In this document: in pieces, positions 33,373 to 41,486 of the stretch
Layout: the number at the start of each line of letters is the position of its first letter
Numbering within the stretch: position 1 is the stretch's first letter
Assembly: GCF_003226325.1 (NCBI RefSeq)
Contig: NZ_PDOD01000001.1
Coordinates: forward strand, 1,178,001 to 1,242,000
Direction of reading: 5' to 3'
DNA: 64,000 nt
Source: Salipaludibacillus keqinensis
Lineage (GTDB): Bacteria; Bacillota; Bacilli; Bacillales; Salisediminibacteriaceae
Notes under the pieces: model-generated
Seen by the model: only the letters and a program-made list of their open reading frames with translations
Databases searched by the model: none
Told to the model about the DNA's origin: nothing
Translations under genes and position numbers: made by a program

Positions 33373-35625
33373 TTACATCGATTCGTGGAACGTTCTGTTG
33401 ATTACATCAATTTGTTGTTCACGAGTGAGTTTGATAAAGTTGACAGCATAACCTGAAACTCTAATCGTTAGTTGTGGATATTCTTCCGGATGTTCCATCG
33501 CATCTAACAGTGTAGACCGATTAAATACGTTAATATTTAAATGGTGACCTTGTTTTTCAGAATAACCATCAAGAATAGCAGAGAGATTTGCTTTTTGTAC
33601 ATCTTCTTCTTTTCCCAATGCCTTAGGGACGATAGAGAACGTGTTAGATATGCCATCTAGAGAATGTTCGTAAGGCATTTTAGCGACTGAATTCAGTGAA
33701 GCTAAAGCGCCTTTTTTATCTCGTCCGTGTAGCGGATTAGCTCCGGGTGCAAAGGGCTCGCCATCTTTACGTCCATCTGGTGTGTTGCCTGTTTTCTTAC
33801 CATAAACGACGTTGGACGTAATCGTTAAAATGGACATAGTTGTTTCGGCGTTGCGATAAGTTTCGTGTTTCTTAAGCATTTTAGAGAATTTAATCACTAG
33901 ATCTTTAGCGATGTCATCTACGAGATCATCGTCGTTCCCATACTGAGGATAGTCTCCTTCGATTTCATAATCGACAGCTAAGCCATCTTCGTCGCGAATC
34001 ACTTTCACTTTCGCGTGTTTCATGGCACTTAGTGAGTCCGCAGCAACAGATAAACCAGCGATTCCTGTGGCCATCGTACGTCGGATTTCTTTGTCGTGAA
34101 GGGCCATTTCTATTCTTTCATAACTGTATTTATCGTGCATGAAGTGAATGATATTTAACGTATTAATATAAAGGTCAGCCAACCAGTCAAGAACGACATC
34201 ATAATTTTTCTTTACTTCATCATAGTCGAGATACTCTGATGTGATCGGTTCAATTCCCGGAACAACATCGATCTTCATTTTCTCATCTACGCCACCATTG
34301 ATAGCGTAGAGAAGTGCTTTTGCGATGTTGGCACGTGCTCCGAAGAACTGCATTTGTTTGCCGATTTCCATCGCAGATACACAGCAAGCAATTCCGTAGT
34401 CATCACCGTATTCAGGACGCATGATTTCATCATTTTCGTATTGAACAGAACTAGTATCAATCGACATTTTTGCGCAATAGTGTTTAAAAGGTTCTGGCAA
34501 AGAGGGAGACCAAAGAACCGTTAAGTTCGGTTCTGGTGCAGGTCCTAAGTTCTTTAACGTATGAAGAAATCTAAAAGAACTTTTCGTGACGAGTGGCCGA
34601 CCATCAACACCAACGCCCCCAATGGATTCTGTAACCCAAGTTGGATCACCGCTAAATAAATCATTGTAATCAGGTGTTCGGGCGAACTTTACTAAGCGTA
34701 ACTTCATAATAAAATGATCGACTAATTCTTGAACGGATTGTTCAGAAAGGGTTCCGTTAGCTAAATCTCTTTCAATATAAATATCTAGGAATGTTGACAC
34801 TCTTCCTAAACTCATTGCAGCACCATTTTGTTCTTTGATGGCGGCTAAGTAGCCAAAGTATAACCATTGAAATGCTTCTGTTGCATTCTTTGCGGGTTCA
34901 GAAATGTCAAATCCATAAATGGACCCTAGTTGCTTTAATTCGGCTAGTGCGCGAATTTGTTCAGCGATTTCTTCTCGTAAGCGAATCACTTCTTCTGACA
35001 TTTTCCCTGAAAGGCTGTTTAATTCTTCTTTTTTACCTTCAATCAGGAAATTCACCCCATATAGAGCGACTCGACGGTAATCACCGATAATTCGTCCACG
35101 GCCATAGGCGTCAGGAAGTCCTGTAATAATCCCTACTTTTCTTGCTAGTTTCATTTCAGGAGTGTAGGCATCGAAAACCCCTTGGTTATGAGTTTTTCTG
35201 TAATCGGTAAAGATCCTCTCAACTTCTTCATTAAGTTCGTAGCCGTAAGATTCCAATGCGGCTTTAGCCATTCTAATTCCACCATAAGGTTGCATGGAAC
35301 GTTTAAAAGGGACGTCTGTTTGAACTCCGACTATTTTTTCTGTGGATTGATTTAAATATCCTGCTTTATGAGAAGTGATCGTAGAGACAATTTCTGTATC
35401 TAAGTCATACACACCGCCATTTTCACGTTCTTCTTTTGTTAACTGCATCACTTGCTCCCAAAGTTGATCAGTCGCCTCCGTAGCATCTTCGAGGAAACTC
35501 TCATCTCCCGTGTAAAGAGTGTAATTCTTTTGAATAAAATCTCGAACATCGATGTTTTTTTCCCAATGACCGCTGTTGAAGTTCATCCATGCAGGGTGAC
35601 TAACTTTTTCCATTGTTTTACCCAT
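33373..35625 (-). CDS. pflB: Formate C-acetyltransferase (pyruvate formate-lyase)
   Basis: 750 residues from ATG 35625, which has GGAGGCG six bases upstream; the ATG at 35640 would overlap that site. Glycyl radical enzyme that splits pyruvate with CoA into acetyl-CoA and formate under anaerobic conditions. Catalytic cysteine pair in '[12 protein letters not shown]' near residues 414-415, and the glycyl radical loop 'RVSGYAVNF' near residue 724. '[18 protein letters not shown]' is the conserved near-C-terminal segment. Promoter, Rex operator and a cre-like site lie upstream, so control by NADH/NAD+ and carbon catabolite regulation is expected. Confidence 0.96.
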   Translation of the reverse strand: MGKTMEKVSHPAWMNFNSGHWEKNIDVRDFIQKNYTLYTGDESFLEDATEATDQLWEQVMQLTKEERENGGVYDLDTEIVSTITSHKAGYLNQSTEKIVGVQTDVPFKRSMQPYGGIRMAKAALESYGYELNEEVERIFTDYRKTHNQGVFDAYTPEMKLARKVGIITGLPDAYGRGRIIGDYRRVALYGVNFLIEGKKEELNSLSGKMSEEVIRLREEIAEQIRALAELKQLGSIYGFDISEPAKNATEAFQWLYFGYLAAIKEQNGAAMSLGRVSTFLDIYIERDLANGTLSEQSVQELVDHFIMKLRLVKFARTPDYNDLFSGDPTWVTESIGGVGVDGRPLVTKSSFRFLHTLKNLGPAPEPNLTVLWSPSLPEPFKHYCAKMSIDTSSVQYENDEIMRPEYGDDYGIACCVSAMEIGKQMQFFGARANIAKALLYAINGGVDEKMKIDVVPGIEPITSEYLDYDEVKKNYDVVLDWLADLYINTLNIIHFMHDKYSYERIEMALHDKEIRRTMATGIAGLSVAADSLSAMKHAKVKVIRDEDGLAVDYEIEGDYPQYGNDDDLVDDIAKDLVIKFSKMLKKHETYRNAETTMSILTITSNVVYGKKTGNTPDGRKDGEPFAPGANPLHGRDKKGALASLNSVAKMPYEHSLDGISNTFSIVPKALGKEEDVQKANLSAILDGYSEKQGHHLNINVFNRSTLLDAMEHPEEYPQLTIRVSGYAVNFIKLTREQQIDVINRTFHESM

Positions 35626-35679
35626 TTTTAACGCCTCCATAAAATAAGTGTTTAAGTCTTGTCTTTTTAGGCAGAAGTA

Positions 35680-35697
35680 TTGTGAATCGGTTCACAC
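35680..35697 (-). promoter_or_regulatory. Rex operator of pflB
   Basis: TTGTGAA-tcgg-TTCACAC matches the Rex consensus TTGTGAA-N4-TTCACAA at all but the last base. It lies just downstream of the predicted -10, at about +9 to +26, where bound Rex (high NAD+) would block transcription and NADH would relieve it. Rex itself is not encoded in the window. Confidence 0.8.
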
Positions 35698-35712
35698 TTT
35701 GTATCTAATTCA

Positions 35713-35741
35713 AGTATAAAAGTTAAAACCGCTTACAACAA
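35713..35741 (-). promoter_or_regulatory. Sigma-A promoter of pflB
   Basis: Minus strand TTGTTG, 17 bases, TATACT, about 88 bases before the pflB start. Confidence 0.65.
35723..35738 (-). promoter_or_regulatory. cre-like site (CcpA) in the pflB promoter
   Basis: Minus strand TTGTAAGCGGTTTTAA fits the cre consensus WTGNNARCGNWWWCAW with one mismatch. It overlaps the -35 and spacer of the promoter, a position at which CcpA would normally repress. Confidence 0.5.
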
Positions 35742-36036
35742 GAGATAAATGTGACACTTTCATGAAATGTATAACAGGAACATCCAGTTAGTGATACAGG
35801 TATAATTAAACTAACGCTATTTGATGAGAAAGCTTGGGAATGAGAAGGTGTTAGCGCAATAATTATAGAAAAGTTGTCAGTCTGTGTATTAATAAATGAC
35901 TATAACAGATAAGAATTTTGTTCTGGAACCTCAGTGAGGCGAATGCCAAAAATAGAATGAAGGAAGGTTTTTTTATAAGCGATATCGAAAGTAACCTTAG
36001 ACTTTCAAGTTATTACGAGAGTGGGGGGGAGTAGTT

Positions 36037-36294
36037 GTGAGTAATTATGAGAAAGAGGCTTACTTCGAATTGCGAGATAAATTGATTAAACGACTGCCGG
36101 AACCTGAGAAATCAGTGTATCGTTATTTTAGGGGAATAGAAAAAACCAACCTTGAAAGAACTGGTCGACTAGTGGTTGACGGGAAAACACCTGTAGAGTC
36201 AACTGCAGAACATTTTCAAATGACGATCGAAGAGACGAAAGATGTGTGCAGGTCTGCTTCTTTAAAGCTGCAAGAGTTGGCTAGGAAACAATAA
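36037..36294 (+). CDS. Hypothetical protein, 85 aa
   Basis: GTG start after GGGGGGGAG. A soluble, charged, mainly helical protein ('YEKEAYFELRDKLIKRLPEPE', 'VESTAEHFQMTIEETKDVCRSASLKLQEL'). The C-terminal 35 residues could form a helix-turn-helix-like pair reminiscent of sigma region 4, but the similarity is too weak to call. I do not recognise the family. The 295 bases upstream of it, to the pflB promoter, hold no other gene. It is closed by a strong terminator shared with dapA. Confidence 0.6.
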   Translation: MSNYEKEAYFELRDKLIKRLPEPEKSVYRYFRGIEKTNLERTGRLVVDGKTPVESTAEHFQMTIEETKDVCRSASLKLQELARKQ

Positions 36295-36296
36295 GA

Positions 36297-36330
36297 TTAA
36301 AAAACCTCCACTAGAAAGTGGAGGTTTAAC
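36297..36330. terminator. Bidirectional terminator between the 85-aa gene and dapA
   Basis: ACCTCCACT-agaa-AGTGGAGGT perfect 9-bp stem. On the minus strand it is followed by TTTTTT, on the plus strand by TTAAC, so it is strongest for dapA. Confidence 0.85.
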
Positions 36331-36331
36331 A

Positions 36332-37219
36332 TTACACAGCTGATGAATATAATTTGTGCTGGATCGTTTGGAAAACTAGTTGCGATTCTTCTTGGGTTAG
36401 AGGAACCATCGGTAATCTCACTGAACCAACTTTTACACCTGTCATTTCCAGGGCAGCTTTCACTGGCGTTGGACTTGGAGCACTGAACAGGACATTCATA
36501 ATTGGAAGCAATTGTCTATGAAGGGAAGCAGCGTATTGTGGGTTTCCATTTTGATGAGCAGAAACCATCGCCTTCATTTCATTTCCAATAATATGAGATG
36601 CGACCGATACAACACCGTGACCTCCAATAGAAAGGATCGGTAAAGTAAGGCTGTCATCGCCACTGTAAAGAGTGAAATCTTCGGGAGTGTTGTCGATAAT
36701 TTCTGACATAGCATCTAAATCTGCGCTTGCTTCTTTAATTGATACGATATTGTCAACTTCAGATAATCTAATGACCGTTTCAGGCACTAAATTCACTGCG
36801 CTTCGTCCAGGGACGTTATATAACATGACTGGTAGGTGAGTAGACTCAGCTATTGCCTTGAAATGTAGATACATACCTTCTTGACTTGGCTTGTTGTAAT
36901 ATGGGGTTGCTAGCATCACACCGTCAACTCCAGCTAATGTAGCCAGTTTTGTTAATTCTATTGCTGCTCTTGTGCTGTTTGTACCTGTTCCAGCAATGAC
37001 TGGAGCTCTGCCATCAACCACTTCAACTGCAAATTCATAAAGTTCGGCTTTTTCTTGAATGGATAATGTAGGAGATTCGCCTGTTGTTCCAGCGACAACA
37101 ATTCCATCAGACCCGTTAGCTAATAAGTGCTGAATCAAATCCTTTGTTGCTTGAAAATCGACGTTTCCTTCTTGGTCAAATGGAGTGACCATGGCTGTTA
37201 ATACTTGTCCAAAATTCAT
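36332..37219 (-). CDS. dapA: 4-hydroxy-tetrahydrodipicolinate synthase
   Basis: 295 residues from ATG 37219, with GAGGTG seven bases upstream; a GTG nine bases earlier overlaps this site. (beta/alpha)8 enzyme condensing pyruvate with aspartate semialdehyde in the diaminopimelate/lysine pathway. Schiff-base lysine K162 ('IVSIKEAS'), 'AGTTGES' (43-49), Y134 in 'VMLYNVPGR' and 'GDD' are present. The gene is isolated from asd/dapG and is placed behind a lysine riboswitch with terminator. In many Bacillaceae dapA follows asd-dapG; here this copy appears dedicated to lysine-responsive control, and a second dapA elsewhere is possible. Confidence 0.95.
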   Translation of the reverse strand: MNFGQVLTAMVTPFDQEGNVDFQATKDLIQHLLANGSDGIVVAGTTGESPTLSIQEKAELYEFAVEVVDGRAPVIAGTGTNSTRAAIELTKLATLAGVDGVMLATPYYNKPSQEGMYLHFKAIAESTHLPVMLYNVPGRSAVNLVPETVIRLSEVDNIVSIKEASADLDAMSEIIDNTPEDFTLYSGDDSLTLPILSIGGHGVVSVASHIIGNEMKAMVSAHQNGNPQYAASLHRQLLPIMNVLFSAPSPTPVKAALEMTGVKVGSVRLPMVPLTQEESQLVFQTIQHKLYSSAV

Positions 37220-37311
37220 GTAAAACACCTCTATTCAAAAGATTTGTCACCTTAAAGGCGACTTGAAGTTCCTGAATAGAGCTAAATCGCATGAACAACC
37301 GTTTTAAAGGA

Positions 37312-37343
37312 ATATAAAAAGCAACAACGAGGGTCTCGTTGCT
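37312..37343 (-). terminator. Terminator of the dapA lysine riboswitch
   Basis: Minus strand AGCAACGAG-accc-TCGTTGTTGCTTTTTAT stem and T-tail between the aptamer and the dapA start. Expected to form when lysine is bound. Confidence 0.85.
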
Positions 37344-37375
37344 GCCAGAAAGTGTAATTAAACGGAAATCCAGCG

Positions 37376-37550
37376 TGAGATAGCCCTCCATATAGTCTTT
37401 TGACTATACGACAGTTCTGCATTTATTTAATACAGACCCAACAACAAACGTTTGAGCTGTTCGCTGCTTCGGCAACTGCCCCTTTCCACAAATGTCGTAG
37501 GAGCTCAAACTCCTCAATTCATGTACTGATGACCTTTGCACCTCTAAACT
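37376..37550 (-). promoter_or_regulatory. Lysine riboswitch (L box)
   Basis: On the minus strand the L-box landmarks occur in order: AGAGGTGCAAAGG, GAGGAGTTTGAGCTCC, AAAGGGGCAGTTGCCGAAG, TGTTGTTGGGTCTG, the hairpin TAGTCAAAAGACTA and GGAGGGCTATCTCACGC. A terminator hairpin follows. This arrangement controls lysC, lysP or dapA in Firmicutes; here it precedes dapA. Lysine would cause premature termination. Confidence 0.93.
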
Positions 37551-37572
37551 CACTTCAAATTAATTGAAGTAA

Positions 37573-37602
37573 ATATTATGAACTTTGACTTCACCTTACC
37601 AA
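37573..37602 (-). promoter_or_regulatory. Possible promoter of the dapA leader
   Basis: Minus strand TTGGTA, 18 bases, TAATAT just upstream of the L box. A dyad ACTTCAA-attaa-TTGAAGT (37552-37570) lies at the expected start of the transcript and could be an operator or a 5' stabilising hairpin. Confidence 0.45.
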
Positions 37603-37996
37603 AGAACGTATAACTTTGCAATACTTTTGAAGTGAGAAATTCTAAATACTTGAAAACTAATTGGAATTAGTTATGGGTGTCTGTTTCCTTTAATAGGAAA
37701 TGTTAAACATGAAGAGATTATTTTGACCAGTCCTGAAATAAAGCGTTGAATAGCTTGTGAAACATCTGTTTAAGAGATCGTTCACCTTCCTTTTCCGTGT
37801 ACGGGTCGCTTATCTATCTTTTTTATAGAGATCATCGATCATCATAAATCCCATTTTAGTACGTCATAGATAAGCTGAAACAGAAACAATTCATTTTGAT
37901 GAACAAACTCTTTTAAAGCCTCTTCGTTGAGAGTAAGGTACTCGTCATGTAAAATACGTTTAAAGTAACGAAAATCAATAGAAAAAGGTGTTATAT
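37603..37996. other. Gene-free stretch upstream of the FAD oxidoreductase
   Basis: No credible ORF. It contains a perfect 10-bp inverted repeat GCTTATCTAT (37808-37817) / ATAGATAAGC (37866-37875) whose loop holds a tandem GATCATCGATCATC. No T-run follows, so it is not a terminator; its meaning is unknown. The last bases hold AAAGGTG, the binding site of the next gene. Confidence 0.5.
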
Positions 37997-39118
37997 ATGA
38001 ATTCTTTTATTGTTATTGGCGGAGGGATCTTAGGTGCGTCTACTGCTTACCACCTTGCTTTAAAAGGTGCCGAAGTGACACTTGTCGATCGACGAGACAC
38101 AGGTCAGGCAACTAGTGCTGGTGCAGGCATTATTTGCCCTTGGTTGTCTCAACGTAGGAATAAACCATGGTATAGACTAGTTAAGGCAGGCGCACGCTAT
38201 TATCCTGAATTGATTAAACAGTTAGAAGACGTAAATGAAAAGAACACAGGATATGCTAAAGTGGGTGCATTAAGCCTTCATCACGATACAAATAAATTAG
38301 ATAAAATGGAGGAAAGAGCGATTAAAAGACGGGAGGACGCCCCTGAAATAGGAGAGATTACACGCTTGTCACCTCTAGAAGCGCGAAGGCATTTTCCTTT
38401 ACTAGCAGAAGGTTATGGGGCAGTTCACGTTTCTGGAGGAGCAAGAGTAGACGGTAGAGCCCTCCGTGACTCACTCTTAAAGGCAGCTAAAAAATTAGGT
38501 GTTAAAGTTATAAGGGATAATGCTTCATTAATCGTTGAAAATAGCCAAGTTACTGGTGTTACAGTCGGGAAAACAAAGTTAACATCTGATAAAGTAATTT
38601 TAACAGAAGGTGCTTGGGCGAATGATTTATTACAAAAGTTAAACATAAAGGTGTTAGTTAAACCTCAGAAAGGACAAATTGTTCATCTTAAACTTGATAT
38701 TGAGAATAGTGGATGGCCAGTAGTGATACCTCCGAACGATTACTATTTACTGCATTTTGGAGAGGGACGAGTGGTTATTGGCGCTACGCGTGAAAATGAC
38801 AAAGGTTTTGACTCCAGAGTAACTGCAGGTGGTTTGGAAGAAGTATTTAGAGAAGCTTTTACTTTTGCTCCAGGCTTGGCTGATGGAGAAGTGCTCGAAA
38901 CAAGGGTAGGATTTAGACCGTTCACTCCAGGTTTCCTTCCTGTTATTGGCGCCGTCCCTGACGTAGAAAGATTGTTATTTGCCAATGGTTTAGGGGCATC
39001 AGGTCTCACTTCCGGACCATTTTTAGGAGCTGAACTTGCGAGGTTAGCTCTTGGGAGTGAAACGGAACTGTGTCTTGAAGATTATAATGTTGCAGGGGCA
39101 ATAGAAAAGTTAAATTGA
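37997..39118 (+). CDS. FAD-dependent amino-acid oxidoreductase (DadA/ThiO type)
   Basis: 373 residues from ATG 37997 after AAAGGTG; an in-frame GTG nine bases earlier overlaps the site. DAO-superfamily enzyme: 'FIVIGGGILGASTAYHLALKGAEVTLVDR' spans residues 4-32 with the FAD GxGxxG motif and terminal acidic D31. Also present are 'SAGAGIICPW', 'KPQKGQIVHL' and C-terminal 'GFRPFTPGFLPVIGAVP' and 'NGLGASGLTSGPFLG'. It oxidises an amine or amino acid (D-amino acid or glycine-like), with oxygen or the quinone pool as acceptor. Substrate unassigned. Single gene, no thiamine genes nearby, so ThiO is less likely. Confidence 0.85.
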   Translation: MNSFIVIGGGILGASTAYHLALKGAEVTLVDRRDTGQATSAGAGIICPWLSQRRNKPWYRLVKAGARYYPELIKQLEDVNEKNTGYAKVGALSLHHDTNKLDKMEERAIKRREDAPEIGEITRLSPLEARRHFPLLAEGYGAVHVSGGARVDGRALRDSLLKAAKKLGVKVIRDNASLIVENSQVTGVTVGKTKLTSDKVILTEGAWANDLLQKLNIKVLVKPQKGQIVHLKLDIENSGWPVVIPPNDYYLLHFGEGRVVIGATRENDKGFDSRVTAGGLEEVFREAFTFAPGLADGEVLETRVGFRPFTPGFLPVIGAVPDVERLLFANGLGASGLTSGPFLGAELARLALGSETELCLEDYNVAGAIEKLN

Positions 39119-39253
39119 TGTTTGAAAATAGCCTGTTCAGAATCCACGTCTCAGTAGTGAGAAATTGATTTTTAAAGAACTGTGGTTAATGATCATTAAT
39201 AACGGTTATATAGAGGATATAGATAAGACATGGATAAAGGAGCCATCTAGGAC

Positions 39254-39925
39254 ATGCCCAAAAAATTGCTAATTAAAATTATAAGTTTCGCACTATTAAT
39301 CGGTTTACTACTTTATATTAATCAAGCTCACGTCGATTTACATCCCGAACAAATCCAATTTGCCGTATTGTCTTTTGGTATTTGGGCACCTTTAATATTC
39401 ATCCTTATTTTCAGTCTCCGTCCATTTGTACTGTTTCCAGCTTCTATCCTAGCTATTGCAGGAGGGTTATCATTTGGGCCTATTTTAGGACCCATCGTTA
39501 CGTATATTGGTTCCTTGGCAGGAGCTATTTTATCCTTTTTTTTAATTAGGAAATTAGGTACTAATTTCCAACAAAAGAAATGGCGTGGTCGGGGAGAACT
39601 GATTCAAAAGAAAATTGAAGAAAACGGTTTTTTCTATGTCATGGCTCTTAGGATAATTCCGGTGATCAATTTTGATTTTGTCACTTATTTATCAGCTCTA
39701 TCTCGAATTCCCTTTAAGAGATATCTTTTAGCTACTATGGTGGGAGTGATTCCAGGGACTCTAGCCTTTAATTTTCTCGGTGCTTCGTTTGTAGAATTAA
39801 ATGCAACGATGTTAATCATTACAGGAGCTATGTTTTTAATTGCTTTTTCAATCCCAGTCATGATTAGAAAAATAATGAAAAAGAAAAATATGGATATTGA
39901 TTTATTGCCAGATGAAAAACTGTAA
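39254..39925 (+). CDS. TVP38/TMEM64 (VTT-domain) membrane protein
   Basis: 223 residues with about five hydrophobic segments. The VTT/SNARE-associated domain is indicated by 'FVLFPASILAIAGGLSFGPILG', split across residues 57-78, 'GAILSFFLIRKLG' and 'ALRIIPVINFDFVTYLSAL'. Members of the DedA/TVP38 superfamily are lipid scramblase- or undecaprenyl-phosphate-translocase-like transporters; the role of this one is not known. The ATG lies ten bases after GGAG. A perfect 14-bp palindrome (39186-39199) occurs about 55 bases upstream. Confidence 0.85.
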   Translation: MPKKLLIKIISFALLIGLLLYINQAHVDLHPEQIQFAVLSFGIWAPLIFILIFSLRPFVLFPASILAIAGGLSFGPILGPIVTYIGSLAGAILSFFLIRKLGTNFQQKKWRGRGELIQKKIEENGFFYVMALRIIPVINFDFVTYLSALSRIPFKRYLLATMVGVIPGTLAFNFLGASFVELNATMLIITGAMFLIAFSIPVMIRKIMKKKNMDIDLLPDEKL

Positions 39926-39955
39926 AAGCAGTGTTCGGTACAGAGACGAAGGCAG

Positions 39956-41302
39956 GTGAGTCAAATTTTAAGTGAATTTGATGTTGTAATTATTGGTGGG
40001 GGGATCGGTGGCCTAACCTTATCCTTGAAACTCGCCCAAGCGAATATAAAAGTGCTTGTTATAGAGAAAGAAAAACAACCTGGAAAGATATATAAAGGAG
40101 AATTGTTGCAACCTAAGTCACTAGAAGGGTTTCAAGAAATGGGAATTTCAGACATGGTTGTTAATGAAAGTCTTTCACTTCCAGTCATCCATACTTATGA
40201 AATGAAGGAGAAAAAAGATGGATCTCTGGAAGAAGGTCTTTATATTCCCCTTGAATATGAGCGATTGCATAGCCAATTTCCAGAAGCGAGAATGATTCCT
40301 CATGAAAAACTAAAAAAACTCGTGTTAGATCAAGCTCGAAAGTATGACAGTTTTCACTATTGGAACCCTGCTACGTTTGAAGGGTTTACGGAAATGGATG
40401 AAAAAAATGAGCAGTTTAATAAAGCGAATGTGCAGTTCGAAAACGAAGTTATAGAGGTAGAGGCTAAGTTTTTTGTAGGGGCAGAGGGCAGGTCATCTTT
40501 AATGAGAAAAGCAATGAACCAGCATGTAATCACAACACAATACAATCATCAGTTCTTAACTGTTACCTTTCCCAGACCAGAAAATTTTACTGAAGCTAGA
40601 ATGTATGCATCCCATAAATCGTTTATCGGCCTCTTTCCTCTTCCTGATAATCAAGTCCGGAGTGTGATGCTCATTAAACCTGGCGAGTATAAACAAATGA
40701 AAAAGCAAGGTTTAGAAAGTTTTTACGAGCCATTTGAACGATTTGAACCTGCTTTAAAAGATGGTGTACGAGCCATTGAAAGTTGGAAACAAATTCAATT
40801 AATGATTCCTATTCGACATAATATCAACCGATACGTCAAAGGGAATGCTGCTATTATTGGTGACGCGGCCCATACGGTCCATCCGATGGCAGGAGAGGGA
40901 ATGAACTTAGCTATACAAGACGCAATTGTTCTAGGGGAACTTTACGTATGGATGTTCAGAGAAAATCAGCTTAATCCTAAACACCTTAAGTATTATGAGA
41001 AAGTCAGAAAGAAAAGATCTGACCGACTGTCCAGACTTAGTCATATGTCTGCCATTGCTTATGCTTGGCCTTACAAGTGGTATCAGAAGGGCAGGATGTT
41101 TGCGTTAAAGAGGCTAGAGAGACATCCGATTTTACATTATAAACATATGCTCAATATCTCCGGCGTAGGCTGGTGGCCTTATAATTTATTAGACGGATTC
41201 CGTTTTTTGGGACCGAGAAATGCTTATGTAAATAATTGGTTTACTCAAAAAAAGAGGAGTGTTATTTTCGATAAAAAAGATGACTACCCATGGTTGAAAT
41301 AA
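39956..41302 (+). CDS. FAD-dependent monooxygenase (UbiH/PHBH superfamily)
   Basis: 448 residues from GTG 39956 after GAAGG, a weak site; no better start is visible. Group A flavoprotein monooxygenase: N-terminal 'VIIGGGIGGLTLSLKLAQ' (10-27), a middle segment 'FVGAEGRSSLMRKA' (DG-like motif as EG) and 'AIIGDAAHTVHPMAGEGMNLAIQDA' (GD motif), here split as GDAAHTVHP and AGEGMNLAIQD. It hydroxylates or epoxidises an aromatic or isoprenoid substrate with NAD(P)H and O2. C-terminal basic and aromatic residues ('WWPYNLLDGFRFLGPR') suggest membrane association. The substrate is unknown. Ends 30 bases after the VTT-domain gene begins its intergenic gap, so the two could be co-transcribed. Confidence 0.82.
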   Translation: MSQILSEFDVVIIGGGIGGLTLSLKLAQANIKVLVIEKEKQPGKIYKGELLQPKSLEGFQEMGISDMVVNESLSLPVIHTYEMKEKKDGSLEEGLYIPLEYERLHSQFPEARMIPHEKLKKLVLDQARKYDSFHYWNPATFEGFTEMDEKNEQFNKANVQFENEVIEVEAKFFVGAEGRSSLMRKAMNQHVITTQYNHQFLTVTFPRPENFTEARMYASHKSFIGLFPLPDNQVRSVMLIKPGEYKQMKKQGLESFYEPFERFEPALKDGVRAIESWKQIQLMIPIRHNINRYVKGNAAIIGDAAHTVHPMAGEGMNLAIQDAIVLGELYVWMFRENQLNPKHLKYYEKVRKKRSDRLSRLSHMSAIAYAWPYKWYQKGRMFALKRLERHPILHYKHMLNISGVGWWPYNLLDGFRFLGPRNAYVNNWFTQKKRSVIFDKKDDYPWLK

Positions 41303-41345
41303 ATCATCAAGAGAGTGTGGAACTTCAAAGGAGGAGTGATAAACG

Positions 41346-41432
41346 ATGCGTATTCCAAAGTTATTGATTATGCTTAAAGCTGGAAGAATGCTGTATAGAT
41401 TCTACAAAAAAAGAAAATCGAGCAGAGGATAA
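41346..41432 (+). CDS. 28-residue basic amphipathic peptide
   Basis: Short ORF with an excellent site AAAGGAGGAGTG before the ATG, 43 bases after the monooxygenase. The peptide starts MRIPKLLIMLKAGRML and ends in KKRKSSRG: an amphipathic N-terminal helix with a strongly basic tail. Nothing recognisable as a family. Position and binding site make it a likely translated small protein in the operon of the monooxygenase. Confidence 0.55.
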   Translation: MRIPKLLIMLKAGRMLYRFYKKRKSSRG

Positions 41433-41457
41433 AGAATATCCCTAGAGAGGTTAGAAA

Positions 41458-41486
41458 GGAATGGTCAAATTACTGACCATTCCTTT
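41458..41486. terminator. Bidirectional terminator
   Basis: GGAATGGTCA-aattac-TGACCATTCC perfect 10-bp stem followed by TTTCTTT on the plus strand and TTTCTAACC on the minus strand, between two convergent units. It overlaps the last codons of the minus-strand gene. Confidence 0.85.
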
